Below are positions 39,172-42,422 of a DNA stretch of 42,422 nt, piece by piece. Below the pieces are notes generated by a model that saw only the letters and a list, made by a program, of their open reading frames with translations, did no database searches and was not told where the DNA came from. Position 1 is the first letter of the stretch. The number at the start of each line of letters is the position of its first letter. Position numbers and translations under genes: made by a program. The DNA comes from Enhygromyxa salina (GTDB lineage Bacteria; Myxococcota_A; Polyangia; Nannocystales; Nannocystaceae). The stretch is taken from assembly GCF_002994615.1 (NCBI RefSeq), contig NZ_PVNK01000057.1, positions 1-42,422 on the forward strand, read 5' to 3'.

Positions 39172-42100
39172 CGGCCGTCCCCGCGCGCGAGCTCGACCAG
39201 GGCCTCGACCATCGCGGCGACGCTCGGGTAGTCGGCGCTGAAGCCATCGTCGAGGCGAACGCCGATCAAGTCCGAGAGGCGATCGGCCAGTTCGAAGGAC
39301 AGCAGCGAGTCCATGCCCAGCTCGCGCAGGTCCTGCTCCGGCGAGATCACGAGCTTGGGATCGAGGCCGAGGATCTCGCGCGTCGCCGCGAGCACCAGCT
39401 CACGCAGGCGCGCGGGCTCGGCCGGGATCGTCGGCGCGACGGGTCCGGAGTCGGCGGGCGGCGCGGCCACGCAGCCCCGCAGCGAGCCGAGCACGCGCCC
39501 CTCGGCGTCGAGGATCCGCAGCTCGCCCCGAACCCGGGGCTCGAGCTCGTCGGCCCGCGTCTCGGCCCGCGCCCAGATCGAGCTCGGCGAGCGCAGCGGC
39601 AGGTCGACCTCGACGTGCTCGATCGCCACGACGCGCCCGCGCCCGCCCCCGCCGACCCGGGTCGAGAGCACCTGAAGCGCGGCGTCGAGCGCCGCGATCT
39701 CGCTGGCGCTGGCGCGACGCTCGAGCTCCGCGAGGCGCTGATCACCGTCGATCCACAGGGCCGCGATCGCCTCCAGCTCGGGTCCGTGCTCGACCGCGGC
39801 GCGACGCTCGTAGAGCTCGGAGCCGGCGTGGACCGAGGCCCGCGCCCGCAGCTGCTCGAGCTCGGCGACCGACAGCTCGGCCGCGCGCTCGGCCTCGCGC
39901 TCGGCCAAGCGCCCGCTCGCGTGGCGGCGCCACGCGCCCTCGCCCTCCCCCTCACGGGCGAACAGCTCGAAGCTGTCGACCTCGAGGTCGACGATCAGCT
40001 GAAGCTCTCGCGGTCGATCGAGCTCGAGCTCGGCCTCGAACTGAAGCTCGGACAGGGCCGGCGCGCGACCGAGGGCGAGCGCGGCCGCCAGCGCGGCTTC
40101 GATCGTCAGCGCCGCCGAGACCACCGGGACGCCCGCGACCCGCAGCGCGCCGAGTGAGGCGTCGCGCGCGAGGTCGAGCTCGGCCTGCCACACTCGCAGC
40201 CCGGGCGCCGTGGCCACGCGCCGGGCCTCGCCAAAGCGCGGGTGGCCCCGGCGTGGCAGCTCGTCCACGCGAGGGTCCCGGTCGACTCGCTCGACAGGAG
40301 CCGGCGCATCGAGGGCGAAGCGTCGACGCTGCCACGGGTAAGGTGGCAACGAGACATGCGCGACCGGCCCGGGGTAGACCGCGGACCAGTCGATCTCGAC
40401 GCCGCGCCCGTGGAGCTCGGCGAGCAGCTCGAACAGCGCGTCGAGATCCGGGCAGGCGCGGAGCTGGTCGCGCTCCCCCAACCACTCGGGTGCCTGGCCG
40501 CCGATCACCAGGATCAGCGGACCCGCGCCGAGCTCGGCCAGCGCCGCCTCGACGCCGCCCCGGTCTCCGAGCGCGAGCTCGGCCTCGCACGGGATCGCCC
40601 AGCTCGCCCAGCGCTGACACAGCGCCGCGTCGAAGCTCGGATCTCGAAGCACCACCAGCCGCGGCGGCGCGCGTCCAGGCTCGGGGAGCGCGGCGTCGAG
40701 CAGCGCCTGCGCGAGCGCCCGAGGGTCGCGACCACTGACCGCCACGCGGAGCCCCGACTGCCCGCGCCGAGTCGCCGCCGCCGCCGCGAAGCCGGGCAGC
40801 GCGGCGGCGTCGAGCTCGGCCAGGCACGCGGCGTAGCGCCGGGCGAGCTCGCCGAGCGCTTCGCGGTCATGACCCGCGAGCGGCAAGACCACCGGCGCCC
40901 GCGCGGCCGCGCTCCCGCGCGGACCGGAGGCCTCGGCCTCGGCCGCGGCTTCCGGCGCCTCGCACAGGATCACGTGGGCGTTGGTCCCGCTGATCCCAAA
41001 CCCGCTGACCCCAGCGATCCGCCGCCGCGGCCCCCGTGGCCAGGGCCGCGCCGCCGCTGCGATCTCGACGGCCCCACCCAGGTCGATCCGCGGGTTGAGC
41101 TGCTCGAAGTGGAGGTGCCTCGGGATCTGCTCGTGGGTCAGCGAGAGCGCGACCTTGATCAAGCCGACGACTCCAGCCGCGCCCTCGAGGTGACCGAGGT
41201 TGGTCTTGATCGAGCCGATCACGCAGGGCTGATCGCGCGGGCCAAGCACCTCTCGCAGGGCCTCGACCTCGATCGGATCACCGAGCGGCGTCCCGGTCCC
41301 GTGGGCTTCGACATAGTCGAGCTCGGCGGCGCGGATCGCTGTCGGGCGCGCGCTGGCCAGCGCCGCCTCGATCACCGCCCGCTGGCGGGCGCCGCTCGGC
41401 GCGGTCAGGCTCGCGCTGCGCCCGTCATGGTTGACCGCCGAGCCCGCGACCACCGCCCAGATCCGGTCAGCGCGGCGGCGCGCGTCCGCGAGCCGGGTGA
41501 GCACGACCACGCCCACGCCCTCGCCACGCGCGTAGCCCTTCGCCTGGGCGTCGAAGGTCCGGCAGCGCCCGTCCGGTGACAGCGCCCGCGCCCGCGACAG
41601 ACGATCGTAGCCGGTCGGCGACAGCATCAGGTTGACCCCCGCGACCAGGGCCAACGAGCACTCCCCGCGCAGGAGGCTCGCGCGGGCCAGGTGGAGCGCG
41701 ACCAGCGACGAGGAGCAGGCCGTGTCGACGGTCAGGCTCGGACCCTCGAACCCAAACGCGTGCGAGATCCGCCCGGCGAGCACGCTCGACAGCACGCCGG
41801 TCAGGGTGTGCACGTCTGCGGGGCCCGAGCGCTGAACCTCGAAGTCGTGGCCGCACGAGCCGACAAACACCCCGACCGGCTGGCCGCGGAGACGATCGGG
41901 CGCGAGCCCGGCGTCCTCGAGCGCTTCGTGGGCGACCTCGAGCAGCAGCCGCTGCTGCGGATCCATGCGCCCGGCTTCGACCTCCGTGAGGTCGAAGGGG
42001 CGCGGATCGAAGCCCTCGATGTCGGACAAGAACGCCCCATAGCGGGTGACCGAGCGCCCCCTCGCCTCGGGGTTGGGGCTAAACAGCGCGTCGGCGTCCC

Positions 42101-42329
42101 AGCGTTGGTCCGGGATCCGATCGACGGCGTCGCGGCCAGCCTCGAGCAGGGCCCACAGGGCCTCAGGATCGTCGGCGCCGCCGGGCAGCCTGCAACCGAT
42201 GCCCACGAGCGCCAGGCTGTCCTCGGGGCTCGCGGGCGCGCCCACGCCGAGCGCGTCGAGCAGCAGCGCGCGCTCGCGGTCCGAGAGGTCCGCGGCGAGC
42301 TTGGCCAAGGTGTCGATGGTTTGGTTCAC
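39168..42329 (-). CDS. AT-less type I PKS: KS-(AT deleted)-DH(inactive)-ACP
   Basis: A 1053-residue cytosolic PKS. An N-terminal helix (1-30) is followed by a complete KS (38-460; Cys205 in DTACSSS, His343 in EAHGTGT, His380 in KTNLGH). The normal KS-AT linker (480-545) then runs through about 70 unrelated residues straight into the normal post-AT linker ([19 protein letters not shown] 664-671): the whole AT, including GHSxG, is absent. A DH-like region follows with no catalytic His or Pro at the first motif (about 726-740), although DAALQ (882-886) remains, then an ACP with Ser1008 (GMDSL). There is no KR. The start chosen is GTG at 42329 because AGGA (42336-42339) lies 6 bases upstream; the frame is open further right through another GTG (42377) to the window edge, so a longer protein cannot be excluded. 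Malonyl loading must come from another AT, or the KS acts without extension. Confidence 0.9.
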   Translation of the reverse strand: MNQTIDTLAKLAADLSDRERALLLDALGVGAPASPEDSLALVGIGCRLPGGADDPEALWALLEAGRDAVDRIPDQRWDADALFSPNPEARGRSVTRYGAFLSDIEGFDPRPFDLTEVEAGRMDPQQRLLLEVAHEALEDAGLAPDRLRGQPVGVFVGSCGHDFEVQRSGPADVHTLTGVLSSVLAGRISHAFGFEGPSLTVDTACSSSLVALHLARASLLRGECSLALVAGVNLMLSPTGYDRLSRARALSPDGRCRTFDAQAKGYARGEGVGVVVLTRLADARRRADRIWAVVAGSAVNHDGRSASLTAPSGARQRAVIEAALASARPTAIRAAELDYVEAHGTGTPLGDPIEVEALREVLGPRDQPCVIGSIKTNLGHLEGAAGVVGLIKVALSLTHEQIPRHLHFEQLNPRIDLGGAVEIAAAARPWPRGPRRRIAGVSGFGISGTNAHVILCEAPEAAAEAEASGPRGSAAARAPVVLPLAGHDREALGELARRYAACLAELDAAALPGFAAAAATRRGQSGLRVAVSGRDPRALAQALLDAALPEPGRAPPRLVVLRDPSFDAALCQRWASWAIPCEAELALGDRGGVEAALAELGAGPLILVIGGQAPEWLGERDQLRACPDLDALFELLAELHGRGVEIDWSAVYPGPVAHVSLPPYPWQRRRFALDAPAPVERVDRDPRVDELPRRGHPRFGEARRVATAPGLRVWQAELDLARDASLGALRVAGVPVVSAALTIEAALAAALALGRAPALSELQFEAELELDRPRELQLIVDLEVDSFELFAREGEGEGAWRRHASGRLAEREAERAAELSVAELEQLRARASVHAGSELYERRAAVEHGPELEAIAALWIDGDQRLAELERRASASEIAALDAALQVLSTRVGGGGRGRVVAIEHVEVDLPLRSPSSIWARAETRADELEPRVRGELRILDAEGRVLGSLRGCVAAPPADSGPVAPTIPAEPARLRELVLAATREILGLDPKLVISPEQDLRELGMDSLLSFELADRLSDLIGVRLDDGFSADYPSVAAMVEALVELARGDGR
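39936..39954 (-). repeat. short Glu-Gly coding repeat in the AT-less PKS
   Basis: Imperfect 6-base units giving Glu-Gly-Glu-Gly just before WRRHAS, the same context as the longer repeat in the DH of module 2 of the hybrid gene. Confidence 0.7.
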
Positions 42330-42422
42330 GAGCGGTCCTGTGCGCGGGGTGAGAGGGCGGCCTTGGTCGCGGCGCACCTCGTCACAGGCTTCGAGGCTGC
42401 TGCGCCAGCGCCCGCCGAAGCC
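42330..42422 (-). other. upstream edge of window, no gene assignable
   Basis: About 90 bases before the chosen GTG. Two of three minus-strand frames are open to the edge. One of these ends in a TGA overlapping the GTG (GTGA at 42326-42329), which fits the coupling seen elsewhere and could be the tail of an upstream gene. The other is in phase with the AT-less PKS and could be its N-terminal extension. The third frame has a TGA near 42380. Codon third positions do not settle it. No promoter was recognised. Confidence 0.35.
42336..42339 (-). promoter_or_regulatory. ribosome binding site of the AT-less PKS
   Basis: Minus-strand AGGA, 6 bases before GTG at 42329. It supports this start over the GTG at 42377, which has a poorer GACGAG upstream. 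Confidence 0.45.

Overview
This window is one strongly G+C-rich, leftward-transcribed (minus-strand) biosynthetic operon. It encodes a multimodular hybrid lipo-NRPS/PKS assembly line followed by tailoring and release genes. Base composition, gene style (very large cis-AT PKS genes, a fatty-acyl-AMP ligase loading unit, a VASH/SGHGSQ-like AT type, tiny gene overlaps) and linker style suggest a myxobacterium. The sequence alone cannot exclude another high-G+C group such as an actinobacterium. No rRNA, tRNA, CRISPR, phage or IS gene was seen.

Layout in transcription order (right to left): (i) 42330-42422, end of an unseen upstream region; (ii) 39168-42329, a PKS of KS, excised AT, dead DH-like domain and ACP; (iii) 38017-39171, a stand-alone medium-chain reductase; (iv) 16616-38020, a 7134-residue protein with FAAL-ACP, a cysteine module (Cy-A-PCP) and three complete PKS modules; (v) 8094-16619, two PKS modules; (vi) 3259-8097, the last PKS module plus a C-terminal thioesterase-like domain that has lost its nucleophile; (vii) 1850-3253, a cytochrome P450; (viii) 1041-1853, a SAM methyltransferase; (ix) 253-1032, an intact type II thioesterase; (x) 1-252, a non-coding tail with a 32-bp inverted repeat followed by a T-run, probably the operon terminator. 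Neighbouring genes overlap by 4 bases (ATGA) or are 5-8 bases apart, so the whole set looks like one translationally coupled transcript.

Inferred chemistry: a fatty acid is adenylated by the FAAL and loaded on an ACP. It is condensed with cysteine and cyclised to a 2-alkyl-thiazoline; no oxidase domain is present. It is then extended six times: malonyl, methylmalonyl, methylmalonyl, malonyl, an unusual extender or relaxed AT, malonyl. Reading the reductive domains gives a thiazoline-carbinol or alkene, one or two methyl-branched alkene/carbinol units, a ketone at C7, a hydroxyl at C5 and a ketone at C3. A 3-oxo-5-hydroxy thioester of this kind can close to a dihydropyranone. The methyltransferase (possible enol O-methylation) and P450 (possible lipid-chain hydroxylation) would finish the molecule. 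I recognise no known compound for this exact architecture. The oddest parts are the AT-less module with its adjacent reductase, the pseudo-thioesterase paired with an intact discrete thioesterase, the GAGH acyltransferase, and the mixture of live and dead dehydratases. Domain borders and residue numbers were read by hand from the translation; specificity statements are motif-based inference.
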